A stretch of DNA of 64,000 bases, taken from positions 62,001 through 126,000 of the forward strand of contig CANFWV010000001.1 in the NCBI GenBank assembly GCA_947450695.1, in the 5' to 3' direction. The notes beneath the pieces are model-generated. The model saw only the letters and a list, made by a program, of their open reading frames with translations. It was not told the origin of the DNA and searched no databases. Each line of letters begins with the position of its first letter. The stretch's first letter is position 1. Both the position numbers and the translations under genes were made by a program. The stretch is from Comamonadaceae bacterium. GTDB lineage: Bacteria; Pseudomonadota; Gammaproteobacteria; Burkholderiales; Burkholderiaceae_C. Below, piece by piece: positions 10,227 to 20,102 of the stretch.

Positions 10227-10916
10227 ATGAAAATCTTCATAATTTACTTTAAGCTATCGATACTAAGCCTTGTTTTTACAGTATTTTTTTCAGCCCATGC
10301 TGGCTCATATGAAGATTTTTTCACAGCCATCAAACGTGACGATCCAAATACCATCACCGCACTGATCAAGCGTGGTTTTGACCCCAACACCATTGACCCC
10401 CAGGCTCGCCACGGCTTGGCCATGGCGCTGGCTGACTCAACTTTAAAAGCGGCCGAAGCGCTTCTAGCGGCACCAAGCATCGACGTCAATTTCTTGAATG
10501 CCCAGGATGAAAGTCCTCTCATGTACGCAGCCTTGAATGATCATGTGAGCTTGGCCAAAAGGCTCATTGAAAAAGACGCTGACGTTAACAAAACCGGATG
10601 GACGCCGCTGCATTACGCAGCGTCTAAAGGGCATCTTGAGATGATGCGTTTGCTACTTGATCACAACGCTTTTGTTGACCCTGAATCACCTAACGGCACC
10701 ACACCTCTGATGATGGCGGCCCAGTACGGCACGGGTGCGGCTGTCAAACTTCTTTTAGAAGAGGGTGCCCAGCCGTCGCAAAAAAACCAGCAAGGGTTGA
10801 CGGCCCTTGACTTCGCTCAGCGCGCCAGTAGGCCTGACGCCATCAAACTTCTCACACCCACTGGCACTCCAAAACAGCCACCGCTAAAACAGCCACAGCC
10901 GATCGGACAGTGGTGA
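10227..10916 (+). CDS. Secreted ankyrin-repeat protein
   Basis: Hydrophobic N-terminal signal and repeats such as GWTPLHYAASKGHLEMMRLLLDH. Confidence 0.88.
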   Translation: MKIFIIYFKLSILSLVFTVFFSAHAGSYEDFFTAIKRDDPNTITALIKRGFDPNTIDPQARHGLAMALADSTLKAAEALLAAPSIDVNFLNAQDESPLMYAALNDHVSLAKRLIEKDADVNKTGWTPLHYAASKGHLEMMRLLLDHNAFVDPESPNGTTPLMMAAQYGTGAAVKLLLEEGAQPSQKNQQGLTALDFAQRASRPDAIKLLTPTGTPKQPPLKQPQPIGQW

Positions 10917-11663
10917 TCAGTAATCCTGAATTGCAGGGCGCAATACGATTTCGTTGATATCGACGTCTGAGGGTTGCTCAATAGCGTAGGCAATCGCCCT
11001 CGCCACCGAGTCAGCTGGAATCGCGATTTCGTACTTCACGCCGACTGCTTTCACGCTGGCTTCGTCCGTACTGCCGAATTTCAGCTCGGATTCCACCGCA
11101 CCGGGTGAAATGATCGTGCTGCGGATGCTGCCTCCGACTTCATGCCGTAAGCCCTCTGAGATGGCGCGAACAGCAAATTTGGTCCCGCTGTAAACCGTAC
11201 CACCGGGGCTAGACACTTTGAGTCCTGCGACCGACGCTAAATTAATGAAATGACCGCTGCCTTGCGTTTGAAATACGGGCAGTGCCGCCGCGATTCCATA
11301 CAACACGCCTTTGATGTTGATGTCGATCATCCGCTCCCATTCATCAACTTTGCGTGCTGTCAGTGGCGCAATGGCCATTAGCCCTGCGTTATTGATTAGC
11401 ACATCAATACGACCAAAGACATCAATGCCTTTTTGTACAAGTGCTTTGACTTGAGCGGCTTGGGTGACATCGGTCGTGAGGACTTCAACCTTGGCGCCAG
11501 CCGCACGTAATTCTTTGGCAATGGTTTCCAGTTTGTCGATACGGCGTGCTCCCAGGACCAAGACTGCGCCTCGCGCCGCTAAGTGTCTAGCGGTCGCTTC
11601 ACCCAATCCGCTGCTGGCGCCTGTGATGACAATGACTTTGCCAGTGATGTTGTTGTTGTTCAT
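10917..11663 (-). CDS. SDR family NAD(P)-dependent oxidoreductase
   Basis: GASSGLGE cofactor motif, NNAG, YSGTKFAV active site. Confidence 0.92.
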   Translation of the reverse strand: MNNNNITGKVIVITGASSGLGEATARHLAARGAVLVLGARRIDKLETIAKELRAAGAKVEVLTTDVTQAAQVKALVQKGIDVFGRIDVLINNAGLMAIAPLTARKVDEWERMIDINIKGVLYGIAAALPVFQTQGSGHFINLASVAGLKVSSPGGTVYSGTKFAVRAISEGLRHEVGGSIRSTIISPGAVESELKFGSTDEASVKAVGVKYEIAIPADSVARAIAYAIEQPSDVDINEIVLRPAIQDY

Positions 11664-11928
11664 GATGTTTCCTTTTGACGCCAGCCCATGCCGGCAATGA
11701 ACTTCAGTGTGAGGGGAAGCTCTGCATCGGTTTTAAGTAAGGGTATTCACTAAGTTCACAGCTGACCTTCACTCAAAGGCAGCCATCAGACATATTCCAC
11801 GATGTATATTATGTTAAGTAATGTATTTTGAGCAGAGGTGAAATAAAAATCACCTGCTATAGCGTTGTCACCAACACCGCCCGTGATGGTACTCGCAGAG
11901 ATGGAGATTCATATAGAAGGAATGACAT

Positions 11929-12996
11929 TCAGCGGACCTTGATGAGCTCAATCTGCTCCCACGCAAGATCCGCCACCCGCATATATCGATCGCCCATAGA
12001 TTGAGCATCAGCACTCGTTGCTGTCCCGCGTTTCACACGACCACGGATGCCATGAAGAATCGCCGCAAAGCGAAACATATTGAAGGCAATATAAAAGTCC
12101 AGATCCTGCATGCCAACGCGGCCGGTTCGAAAACAATAAGCGGCTACATAAGCAGCTTCATCAGGAAGGCCTTGTGCACTGAGATCCAAACCGCGGATAC
12201 CACCCAAAATATCGGGAGGCATCCGATACATCATGGCGTTGTAGGCAAAGTCGGCCAAAGGATGACCGAGGGTAGACAACTCCCAATCGAGCACAACCAA
12301 GACACGCGGTTCCGTAGGGTGAAAAATCATATTGTCTACCCGAAAGTCACCGTGGATAATCGCGGTTTCATCATCCGTTGGAATGTGCGCAGGAAGCCAT
12401 TCAACCAATTTGTCCATGGCCAGATAACGACCCGCCAGTTCATCTTGAAGGTACTGTTGCGACCAGCGAGCAATCTGCCGTGAGACATAACCGCCGCTAC
12501 GGCCAAAGTCAGCGATCCCGATAGATTCAGGTGAAATGCTGTGTAAAGTCGCCAAAGTCGAATTCATTGCATCCAGATAATCAGCCCGCTGTGCACGAGG
12601 CACATCGGTAAAACTGGCATCCCAAAAAATACGACCTTCAACCATGTCCATCACAAAGAACCAGCTACCGATGACCGATTCATCTAAGCAAAGGCCATGA
12701 ATTTTAGGAACCCGGAAGTCAACGGTTCCTAGAGCGGCCATCACCCTCGCCTCCCGCTCAACAGCATGTGCACCCTTGAGAAGCAAACCGGGTGGTTTTC
12801 TGCGCAAAACGTAGGAATGAAGTGGTGTGCGCAAGCGGTAGGTCGGATTAGATTGGCCGCCCTTGAACTGATCCACCACCAACGGTCCCTGAAAACCGGA
12901 GACGTTCTCCTGCATCCAGCGAGTAAGTGCACTCTCGTCAATGCGGTGCTGCTCACGAACCGGGATGGTTCCGCCAAAATTTTCAGCGTCAATCAT
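11929..12996 (-). CDS. APH-family phosphotransferase (ACAD11/LvaA-type)
   Basis: IIHGDFRVDNMIFHPTEPRVLVVLDWELSTLGHPLADFAYN kinase motifs; overlaps ACAD start by 4 bp. Confidence 0.88.
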   Translation of the reverse strand: MIDAENFGGTIPVREQHRIDESALTRWMQENVSGFQGPLVVDQFKGGQSNPTYRLRTPLHSYVLRRKPPGLLLKGAHAVEREARVMAALGTVDFRVPKIHGLCLDESVIGSWFFVMDMVEGRIFWDASFTDVPRAQRADYLDAMNSTLATLHSISPESIGIADFGRSGGYVSRQIARWSQQYLQDELAGRYLAMDKLVEWLPAHIPTDDETAIIHGDFRVDNMIFHPTEPRVLVVLDWELSTLGHPLADFAYNAMMYRMPPDILGGIRGLDLSAQGLPDEAAYVAAYCFRTGRVGMQDLDFYIAFNMFRFAAILHGIRGRVKRGTATSADAQSMGDRYMRVADLAWEQIELIKVR

Positions 12997-14183
12997 GCTA
13001 ATTTCTTTGGCAGCGCATCGCGTTTAATTTTCTTGGCGATAGACCATTTATGCACTTCTGTTGGGCCGTCGTAAATTCGGAAAGCACGGACTTCACGAAA
13101 GACTTGTTCGACAATGGTGTCGCGCAAAACACCGCTCCCTCCCATGACCTGAACACAACGGTCCGCAACCCGAAACAAAGCATCAGACACTGCGACCTTG
13201 GCCATCGAGCTTTCCGTCGTGGCTTGTGAGCCACCATCCAAAACACCAGCGCACCAATCAATCATCAAGGCCGATTGCTGCAAATCAATCAAGTTGTCGG
13301 CCAGCATGAAACCCACGCCTTCGTGGTCAACGAGTAATTTACCAAAGGCCTTACGGGTTGTTGAATAGTGCACGGCAATCTCATGCGCGCGCGTCGTCGC
13401 ACCGTGCCAACGCATGCAGTGCGATAAACGTGCAGGTGAAAGGCGTATTTGGGCGTATCGAAAACCTTCATTGACTGCGCCTAAGACCTGACTATTGGGG
13501 ACCCGGAGCTGATCGAAAAGGACCTGCGCATGGCCACCCGGCATGGAACTGTCCATCGTGTCGAGCACCCGCTCAATGCGTACAGCGGGGTTCGGCAAGT
13601 CGAACAAAAACATAGTGGCTTGCGCGTGCTCACCAGTGCCGGTACGAGCCATGACGATGCCAACAGAAGCGCCCTTTGTCCCTGTGATGAACATCTTGCG
13701 GCCGTTGATCAACCAGTCATCGCCGTCTTGTACCGCGGTGGTTTGCAACATCGAAGGGTCAGACCCGGCTCCACCTTCCGAGGCTGGTTCGGTCATGAAA
13801 AATGCTGATCGAGCCTCTCCGCGAATCAGGGGTTCGAGAAAGTGCACCTTTTGCGCATCAGTGGCGATCTTGCCCAACAGAAACATATTTCCCTCATCTG
13901 GGGCCATGGTGTTGACCGCCACAGGGCCTAGAGGGGACAGACCAGAGCGTTTCAAAACGGCAGCCGTTTCTAACTGGCTGAGGTGGGCGCCATCAGGCAG
14001 GATGTGTGGTGTCATCAACCCGGCCGCACGGGCCTTCGCACGCAATTCTGCAACCAGTTCTTCAGTCGGGCCATGCGGTGTGCAACGGGCGTCACGCTCA
14101 TAGGGGATGACGGTTTCGCGCACAAAAGCTTCAACACGATCTGCCAAAATTCGGCTGCGTTCAGTGGGGCTCGGGGTGTGCAT
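12993..14183 (-). CDS. Acyl-CoA dehydrogenase
   Basis: FFMTEPASEGGAGSDPS, CMRWHGATTRAHEIAVHYSTTRKAFGK, CVQVMGGSGVLRDTIVEQVFREVRAFRIYDGPTEVH. Confidence 0.93.
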   Translation of the reverse strand: MHTPSPTERSRILADRVEAFVRETVIPYERDARCTPHGPTEELVAELRAKARAAGLMTPHILPDGAHLSQLETAAVLKRSGLSPLGPVAVNTMAPDEGNMFLLGKIATDAQKVHFLEPLIRGEARSAFFMTEPASEGGAGSDPSMLQTTAVQDGDDWLINGRKMFITGTKGASVGIVMARTGTGEHAQATMFLFDLPNPAVRIERVLDTMDSSMPGGHAQVLFDQLRVPNSQVLGAVNEGFRYAQIRLSPARLSHCMRWHGATTRAHEIAVHYSTTRKAFGKLLVDHEGVGFMLADNLIDLQQSALMIDWCAGVLDGGSQATTESSMAKVAVSDALFRVADRCVQVMGGSGVLRDTIVEQVFREVRAFRIYDGPTEVHKWSIAKKIKRDALPKKLA

Positions 14184-14235
14184 AGTGTGTCTTTCTAGTG
14201 GGGATGGTAAAGATACTGAGGACACATCAGATTGA

Positions 14236-14991
14236 TCAAAGACTGCTGACAAGATGTCCGCCGTCAACTGCCAGCACTGAACCCGTCATGTAGCGAGAAG
14301 CATCTGACGCAAGGAGAAGCATCGGCCCATCCAGGTCAGACAGCTGTCCAAGTCGACGTTGTGGAATCCGTTTGATCAAGGCCTGGCCTGCATCCGTGAC
14401 CCAGAAATCCTGATTGAGTTCGGTCTCGACGTAACCGGGGGCAATCGCATTGACGCGTATACCGTAGCGCGCCCATTCAAGAGCGAGTGATTTCGTCAGC
14501 TGAATCACACCGGCTTTAGACACCGCGTAGGAAACCACGCCACCCGCTTGTCGAAGGCCCAAGATTGAGGCCACATTCACAATGGCACCATGGCCGCGAT
14601 CACGCATGCCCGGAGCCAATGTCTGTGCCACAAAAAACATAGCTTTAAGGTTGGTATCCAGCACCGTGTCCCAGTCGTTCTCCGTGTGTTTCAACGCAGG
14701 ACCTTCGCGGACAACGCCGGCATTGTTGATCAGAATATCCACCGCCCCGGCTGCAACAGCAAGACACGCACGCGAGTCACTGTTGGTGACGTCGAGCGAA
14801 ATGGTTTGAACGGGGTGTCCGTGAGAACGAACTTTTTCAGCTACCGCGTCCAGTGCGTCTAAACGTCTAGCGACCAGCACAAGGTCGGCACCATGACTGG
14901 CCAGCAGTTCAGCGAAATGTGCACCAAGGCCGCTAGATGCGCCCGTCACCACAGCACGTTTTCCCAGAAGTTGAGACGAACTGGACATCAT
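14236..14991 (-). CDS. SDR family oxidoreductase
   Basis: VTGASSGLGAHFA, NNAGV, YAVSKAGVIQLTKSLALEWARYGIRVNAIAPGYVETEL. Confidence 0.93.
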   Translation of the reverse strand: MMSSSSQLLGKRAVVTGASSGLGAHFAELLASHGADLVLVARRLDALDAVAEKVRSHGHPVQTISLDVTNSDSRACLAVAAGAVDILINNAGVVREGPALKHTENDWDTVLDTNLKAMFFVAQTLAPGMRDRGHGAIVNVASILGLRQAGGVVSYAVSKAGVIQLTKSLALEWARYGIRVNAIAPGYVETELNQDFWVTDAGQALIKRIPQRRLGQLSDLDGPMLLLASDASRYMTGSVLAVDGGHLVSSL

Positions 14992-15022
14992 GTTTTCTCC
15001 AATACTTTCTTATCGTAAAAAT

Positions 15023-15035
15023 ATTGTAGGACAAT
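15023..15035. promoter_or_regulatory. Candidate GntR/FadR-family operator ATTGT-AGG-ACAAT
   Basis: Perfect 5+5 inverted repeat in the divergent intergenic region between SDR (-) and GntR (+); contains TNGTNNNACNA pattern. Confidence 0.6.
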
Positions 15036-15077
15036 TTAATCAACAAAGACAGGGCTGATGGGTTGACAATAAGCGCC

Positions 15078-15788
15078 ATGAGACCTGCCATTCAATCCAT
15101 CAAGTCCAACGCCAACCCTCTGCGCCCCAGCGGTGCGTCTGGCGCCGTTGCGGCCCAAGATTCGATCAGCGCATCTGATGTGGTTTTTTTGGGCATCGTC
15201 AACGCTTTGGAGTTGCAAAAGCTGGTACCGGCACAGCGCCTCGTTGAAAGTGATTTGGCTGAGCAGTTTGCGGTCGGCCGCAACTCGGTACGCGAAGCCC
15301 TGCAACGCTTAGCTGCTGAAGGTGTTGTGGAACTGCACCGACACAAAGGCGCGGCCATTCGTTCGCTTTCCATGCAAGAAACGCTCGACGTGCTAGCGGT
15401 AGCCGAGCGCATGACGGGCTTGTTAGCCCGTAGCGCGGCACGCGGTGCTTCTGCCTCAGGCTTGAAACCAATTTTGAATGAGAGTCTGAAGGCCTTGCAG
15501 ACAGCGAATATTGAAAACGATGCAACAGCTTTCACAAGCGCTCGCCGCCGTTTTTATCGCTGCTTGCTAGACATGGGCGGCAACCGTGAACTCAAGCGCT
15601 TGTTTCCCACAATTCAAATGCCCATCGTCTATGCACAGCATCGGCTACCAACATTGCAAAAGCTGCGCCTGAGGGACTACAGGAAAATCGCTTTGGCTGT
15701 CCGAATGGGCCGTGAAGACGAGGCCGATGACGCCGGTTCAGCGCATGTACAACATGTCCGTCAAGAGATCGTGGCACGGGCAGGTTGA
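15078..15788 (+). CDS. GntR (FCD/FadR subfamily) transcriptional regulator
   Basis: LVESDLAEQFAVGRNSVREALQRLAAEGVVELHRHKGAAI wHTH followed by helical FCD-like domain. Confidence 0.92.
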   Translation: MRPAIQSIKSNANPLRPSGASGAVAAQDSISASDVVFLGIVNALELQKLVPAQRLVESDLAEQFAVGRNSVREALQRLAAEGVVELHRHKGAAIRSLSMQETLDVLAVAERMTGLLARSAARGASASGLKPILNESLKALQTANIENDATAFTSARRRFYRCLLDMGGNRELKRLFPTIQMPIVYAQHRLPTLQKLRLRDYRKIALAVRMGREDEADDAGSAHVQHVRQEIVARAG

Positions 15789-15794
15789 ACCAAC

Positions 15795-16241
15795 TCAGCG
15801 CACAACTAGGACAGGCACGGGTGCATAGCGAATAATCTGCTCCGCATCGCTGCCTAGTAGCACCCGACCCATCCCACGGCGACCATGCGAGCCGACCACG
15901 ATCAAATCAACATGGCTGATGCGGGCGTGTTCCGCCACGTGCTCACAAACACGGCCCGGTCCTTCGGCAATCAGTACGCACTCAACCTGCAGCCCGCGGG
16001 CCAGCACCTTTTCACCTTCTTTCGCCAGCAGGCTCTCACCAGCGGCTCGCATCCTCGGAACCACCTGCTGGACATAGTAGGACGCGGGCTCAAATCCAGA
16101 GATGTGATGGAGATCATCCATCACATGCAGAAGGCTGATTTTGGCGCCGCTGAAAATAGCCAGACGAATGGCTTCTTCAAGTGCCTTGTCAGAAGTCGGG
16201 CTGCCATCGACCGGTACAAGAATATGACGAAAACGTGTCAT
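15795..16241 (-). CDS. Universal stress protein
   Basis: ILVPVDGSPTSDKALEEAI and GSHGRRGMGRVLLGSDAEQIIRYAPVPVLVVR. Confidence 0.94.
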   Translation of the reverse strand: MTRFRHILVPVDGSPTSDKALEEAIRLAIFSGAKISLLHVMDDLHHISGFEPASYYVQQVVPRMRAAGESLLAKEGEKVLARGLQVECVLIAEGPGRVCEHVAEHARISHVDLIVVGSHGRRGMGRVLLGSDAEQIIRYAPVPVLVVR

Positions 16242-18940
16242 GTGACGTCCAACGTTGCTGGGTTGAGAATAAGCCGCATCGACAGAATATCGGGAGCACT
16301 ACCGGAAGTGACCGAGAAGCCGACGTGACGCGCGAGTGATGCAACACTTAAATTTTCTGGCAAGCATTCACCCACCACTTCGACAGTGCCGCGGGCTCGC
16401 AAGTAGCGTAACAGCTTGTCCAGCAGCAATCGGCCCAGGCCCCTGCCCTGCCAATGCGTGGCCACCTGAATCGCGAACTCAGCGCGGAAATTATCAGGAT
16501 CGCAAACGGCCCGTACCTCACCCAACATGCGCTCTTCACCTGTGTGCGACTTCCCCAAGGCGACAAATGTCATCTCACGGTCGTAATCGATCTGACTGTA
16601 ACGCGCCAACTCAGAGTGAGGAACTTCGCGCCTCGCCATGAAAAAACGAAGACGCATATCTGCGGGAGTGGCGTCGGCGTAAAAATGCTGAAGTCGACCA
16701 CCATCTTCAGGCCGAATCGGTCGTAACAAAACTTCTCTGTTGGCCAAGTGGAAGCGCTCTTCCAGCGCCGCGGGGTAAGGCCGAATGGCCAAGTGTGACC
16801 CATCGCGCGCGGTACTGGCTTTGATGCGCACACGCGAATCAACTGCCAACACGCCATCTGCGTCAATCAGCAAGGGGTTGATGTCGAGTTCAGCCACTTC
16901 AGCCAAATCACAAGCGAGCAGCGACATTTTCAACAAGGTATCGACCAAGGCGGCTTGGTTGGCCGCTGGGTTGCCTCGGTAGCCGCTGAGCAGTTTGCCC
17001 AGTTGACTGCGCAGAACAAGATCGTTGGCGAGGCTAGTGTTGAGTGGCGGCAAGGCCACAGCATGGTTCGCATGCAATTCAACAGCCGTGCCACCCTCAC
17101 CCAGTAACAGCACTGGGCCGAATAGCGGGTCGGTGTTGATGCCCACAATCAGTTCATGTGCGCCCGATCGATGCGCCATCGCCTGTACCGTGAAACCCTG
17201 GTGCACGGCATCAGGCCGCAACACTGTCACGCGCTCTGTCATCAGTTCAGCGGCTGCGCGCACTTCGGCCGCAGACGCCAAGCCGAGTGCCACACCGCCG
17301 ACGTCCGACTTGTGGATGATTTGCGGAGAGATGATCTTCAGTGCCACTGGGTAACCCATCGATTCGGCCGCCATCACAGCGGCATCGGCGGTTGCCGTTT
17401 TACGCGTGTCGATAACGGGAATGCCATACGCTTGCAGCAAAGCTTGCGAACCCTCGTCGCCAAGCCATTCACGGCCGTCTTGCAAGGCCTCTTGAACCAA
17501 CCTTTGTGCAGTGGCACGGTCAGGCAGCAGATCGGGCACAGACGCGGTGGTAAGTTGTTGCAATGCCTGCTGGTTACGGTTGAAGTTAACCAACTGAAGC
17601 CATGCGGCGGTAGCACGTTCAGGGGTGTTGTAGTTGGCAATGCCGGCAGCCGCCGAAGCTTGACGCGCGGCTGCCACCACCGCACCACCCAGCCAGCAAG
17701 CCAAAACCGGTTTGTTGGTGGACTGCATCAACGGTAAGCAGGCCGAGGCAATCTGTGTGGCAGAGACAATGGCGGTCGGCGCGTGCATGAAAAGCAGACC
17801 ATCGACCTCCGGTGCGTTCAGCAACACCCGCAGCGCTGCTTGGTAGCGACTCACCGGCGCATCCCCAATGATGTCCACCGGATTTCCTTTGGACCAAGTC
17901 GCGGGCAGGCAGGCATCTAATGCGGCCAGTGTGGCGGAACTCAATTCGGCGAGGGAGCCACCGCCAAGCGAAAGGGAATCTGCCGCCAAAACGCCCGCAC
18001 CACCGCCATTGGTCACCAAGGCCAGCCGCTCCCCTTTTAAAGGCCACGAGTGCTGCATATTGGAGAGTGTTTCAGCGGCGTCAAACAAAGCTTCGAGCGT
18101 GTCCACGCGCAACATACCGGCACGCTGAACAGCCGCGTCAAAAACCACATCAGATCCAGCGAGTGCACCTGTATGTGAAGCTGCCGCCTTGGCACCTGCT
18201 GGCGCACGGCCAGCCTTCACCAAGATCACCGGCTTGTTGCGAGCAGCTGCGCGCGCCGCAGACATGAATTTGCGCGCTGTTTTGATCGACTCGACGTACA
18301 TCAATATCGCCCGCGTTTCAGGGTCACTGCCGAGGTAATCCAGCATGTCGCCAAAGTCAACGTCAGCGCTGTCGCCTAAAGAGACAAAGTGCGAAAACCC
18401 AATGCCGAGACTATTCGCCCAATCCAGCATGGCCGTCGCAAGCGCACCCGATTGGGTGACAAACGCCAGCTTGCCCGGCAAAGCATTGCCCGGCGAAAAA
18501 CTCGCATTCAGTGCGGCGCCAGGCACCAGCGCACCGATACAGTTTGGTCCCAAGACGCGCAGCAAATTCGGACGTGACGCATCCAACATGGCTTGTTCGA
18601 TGGTGATCCCACTGGCCGTCGTGGCTTTCATGCCACCACTCAGCACAATGGCTGCGCGTGTGCCTTTGCGGCCCAGCGCCGTCAGCAATTCAGGCACGGT
18701 GTCAGCGGGGGTACAAATCACAGCCAAGTCTGGTGCGAAAGGCAATGCATCCACATCAGACCACGCAGGCTCGCCATCGACCAGTGCATGCTTGGCATTC
18801 ACAGGCCAGATGGGACCCTTGAAACCACCCAGCTTCAGGTTGTGCAAAACCACCGATCCTAAACTGCCCTCGCGGTCAGACGCACCAATGAGGGCAACCG
18901 AGGTCGGCTGAAACATGGTTTCGAGATGGCGTACGGTCAT
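16238..18940 (-). CDS. ADP-forming acyl-CoA (acetate-CoA) ligase fused to C-terminal GNAT domain
   Basis: CoA-binding GASDREGSLGSVV, SHTGALAGSD, ATP-grasp GYPVALKIISPQIIHKSDVGGVALGL, C-term GNAT HWQGRGLGRLLLDKLLRYLRARG. Confidence 0.93.
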   Translation of the reverse strand: MTVRHLETMFQPTSVALIGASDREGSLGSVVLHNLKLGGFKGPIWPVNAKHALVDGEPAWSDVDALPFAPDLAVICTPADTVPELLTALGRKGTRAAIVLSGGMKATTASGITIEQAMLDASRPNLLRVLGPNCIGALVPGAALNASFSPGNALPGKLAFVTQSGALATAMLDWANSLGIGFSHFVSLGDSADVDFGDMLDYLGSDPETRAILMYVESIKTARKFMSAARAAARNKPVILVKAGRAPAGAKAAASHTGALAGSDVVFDAAVQRAGMLRVDTLEALFDAAETLSNMQHSWPLKGERLALVTNGGGAGVLAADSLSLGGGSLAELSSATLAALDACLPATWSKGNPVDIIGDAPVSRYQAALRVLLNAPEVDGLLFMHAPTAIVSATQIASACLPLMQSTNKPVLACWLGGAVVAAARQASAAAGIANYNTPERATAAWLQLVNFNRNQQALQQLTTASVPDLLPDRATAQRLVQEALQDGREWLGDEGSQALLQAYGIPVIDTRKTATADAAVMAAESMGYPVALKIISPQIIHKSDVGGVALGLASAAEVRAAAELMTERVTVLRPDAVHQGFTVQAMAHRSGAHELIVGINTDPLFGPVLLLGEGGTAVELHANHAVALPPLNTSLANDLVLRSQLGKLLSGYRGNPAANQAALVDTLLKMSLLACDLAEVAELDINPLLIDADGVLAVDSRVRIKASTARDGSHLAIRPYPAALEERFHLANREVLLRPIRPEDGGRLQHFYADATPADMRLRFFMARREVPHSELARYSQIDYDREMTFVALGKSHTGEERMLGEVRAVCDPDNFRAEFAIQVATHWQGRGLGRLLLDKLLRYLRARGTVEVVGECLPENLSVASLARHVGFSVTSGSAPDILSMRLILNPATLDVT

Positions 18941-19004
18941 GGTGCGGCTGTGCTTTATTCAGCTTGTAAAGCATTGCAGCTTAGCGCGCTGGTGCCGTCT
19001 GTGT

Positions 19005-19018
19005 TTGAGCAAGATCAA
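19005..19018. promoter_or_regulatory. Near-consensus FNR/ANR box TTGAG-CAAG-ATCAA
   Basis: One mismatch to TTGATnnnnATCAA, between divergent ACS-GNAT (-) and DksA-like (+) genes. Confidence 0.5.
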
Positions 19019-19093
19019 TATCCAAACGCTTGAGGGGCTCAAAATTAAACTCGGAAATGAAATGCACACCCGTGAGAATGAGGAGATTGCCAC

Positions 19094-19483
19094 ATGGACA
19101 CTTATGACAACCAAGACGAGCCACGATTCGCACTTTTGCTGCGGCAGCGAGAGGAGACAATACGAGCAGAGTTACGTGCTTTAGACAACCTTCCCAATAC
19201 CGTAAATAGCATGGTGGGACACGAGGTGCTTGATTTCAAAGATGTCGCCGTTGAGGAAACAATGGCCCGACTTGACCGCGCCAATGCACACCGCCTAGAG
19301 GCTGAGTTGTTACAGGTGGTGAGCGCGCAACGCCGGATCGCTGAGCACCATTACGGCAAGTGCTTGGATTGTGGCGAAGCGATAGATTTACGTCGATTGC
19401 AGGCCTTACCGTCATCAGCCTATTGCGCGGCATGCCAGACGAGGCATGAACATGAAAAATTCCCACGCCATCAAGCGCTGTAA
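19094..19483 (+). CDS. TraR/DksA-family C4 zinc finger protein
   Basis: YGKCLDCGEAIDLRRLQALPSSAYCAACQTRHE. Confidence 0.9.
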   Translation: MDTYDNQDEPRFALLLRQREETIRAELRALDNLPNTVNSMVGHEVLDFKDVAVEETMARLDRANAHRLEAELLQVVSAQRRIAEHHYGKCLDCGEAIDLRRLQALPSSAYCAACQTRHEHEKFPRHQAL

Positions 19484-19620
19484 CTGACACGTTGATTAGA
19501 TGATGGATGGCCTTGACCACGAGTTGTTCTGTCTTCAATAGTCAGTGTGACGATCTTTATATCGCATTGATCGTTGCATTTAATTCGCATTGAACACACC
19601 CCCTCATCTGGAGAAATGAC

Positions 19621-20049
19621 ATGAGCAACCTTCGCGTGACTGACCCTACTTTTGGCGACTCTATTGAGACTGCCTTCCGGCGCTTTCTGGCGCCCGTCAC
19701 ATTTGATGCAGACATGCCTGAACTGCAAATGAAACTAGATGTCTCTGAAAAAGAAAAAGCTTACGAGATCAAGGCTGATCTGCCAGGAGTCAAAAAAGAA
19801 GATATCAACATTCGAATCGACGGCAACGTCGTTCAAATAGATGCGGAAATGAAGCGTGACAAAGAGACCCGTGGAAATGGCGACAAAGTGCTGCGCAGTG
19901 AGCGTTATCGCGGCAGTATTTCACGCAGCTTCAGCTTAGCGCAGGACGTAGACGAAGCTAAGTCGCAAGCCCGCTACGCAGACGGAGTGCTAACACTTGA
20001 GCTGCCCAAAAAACTAACGACTACAGCCAAAAAGTTACAAATTCAATAG
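19621..20049 (+). CDS. Hsp20/alpha-crystallin small heat shock protein
   Basis: KLDVSEKEKAYEIKADLPGVKKEDINIRIDGNVVQIDAEMK and YADGVLTLELPKK. Confidence 0.95.
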   Translation: MSNLRVTDPTFGDSIETAFRRFLAPVTFDADMPELQMKLDVSEKEKAYEIKADLPGVKKEDINIRIDGNVVQIDAEMKRDKETRGNGDKVLRSERYRGSISRSFSLAQDVDEAKSQARYADGVLTLELPKKLTTTAKKLQIQ

Positions 20050-20102
20050 TCAATAAGGAAGCGACCACTCGGTTTTGTCCTACACGATTTTGAGACCCCT
20101 TG

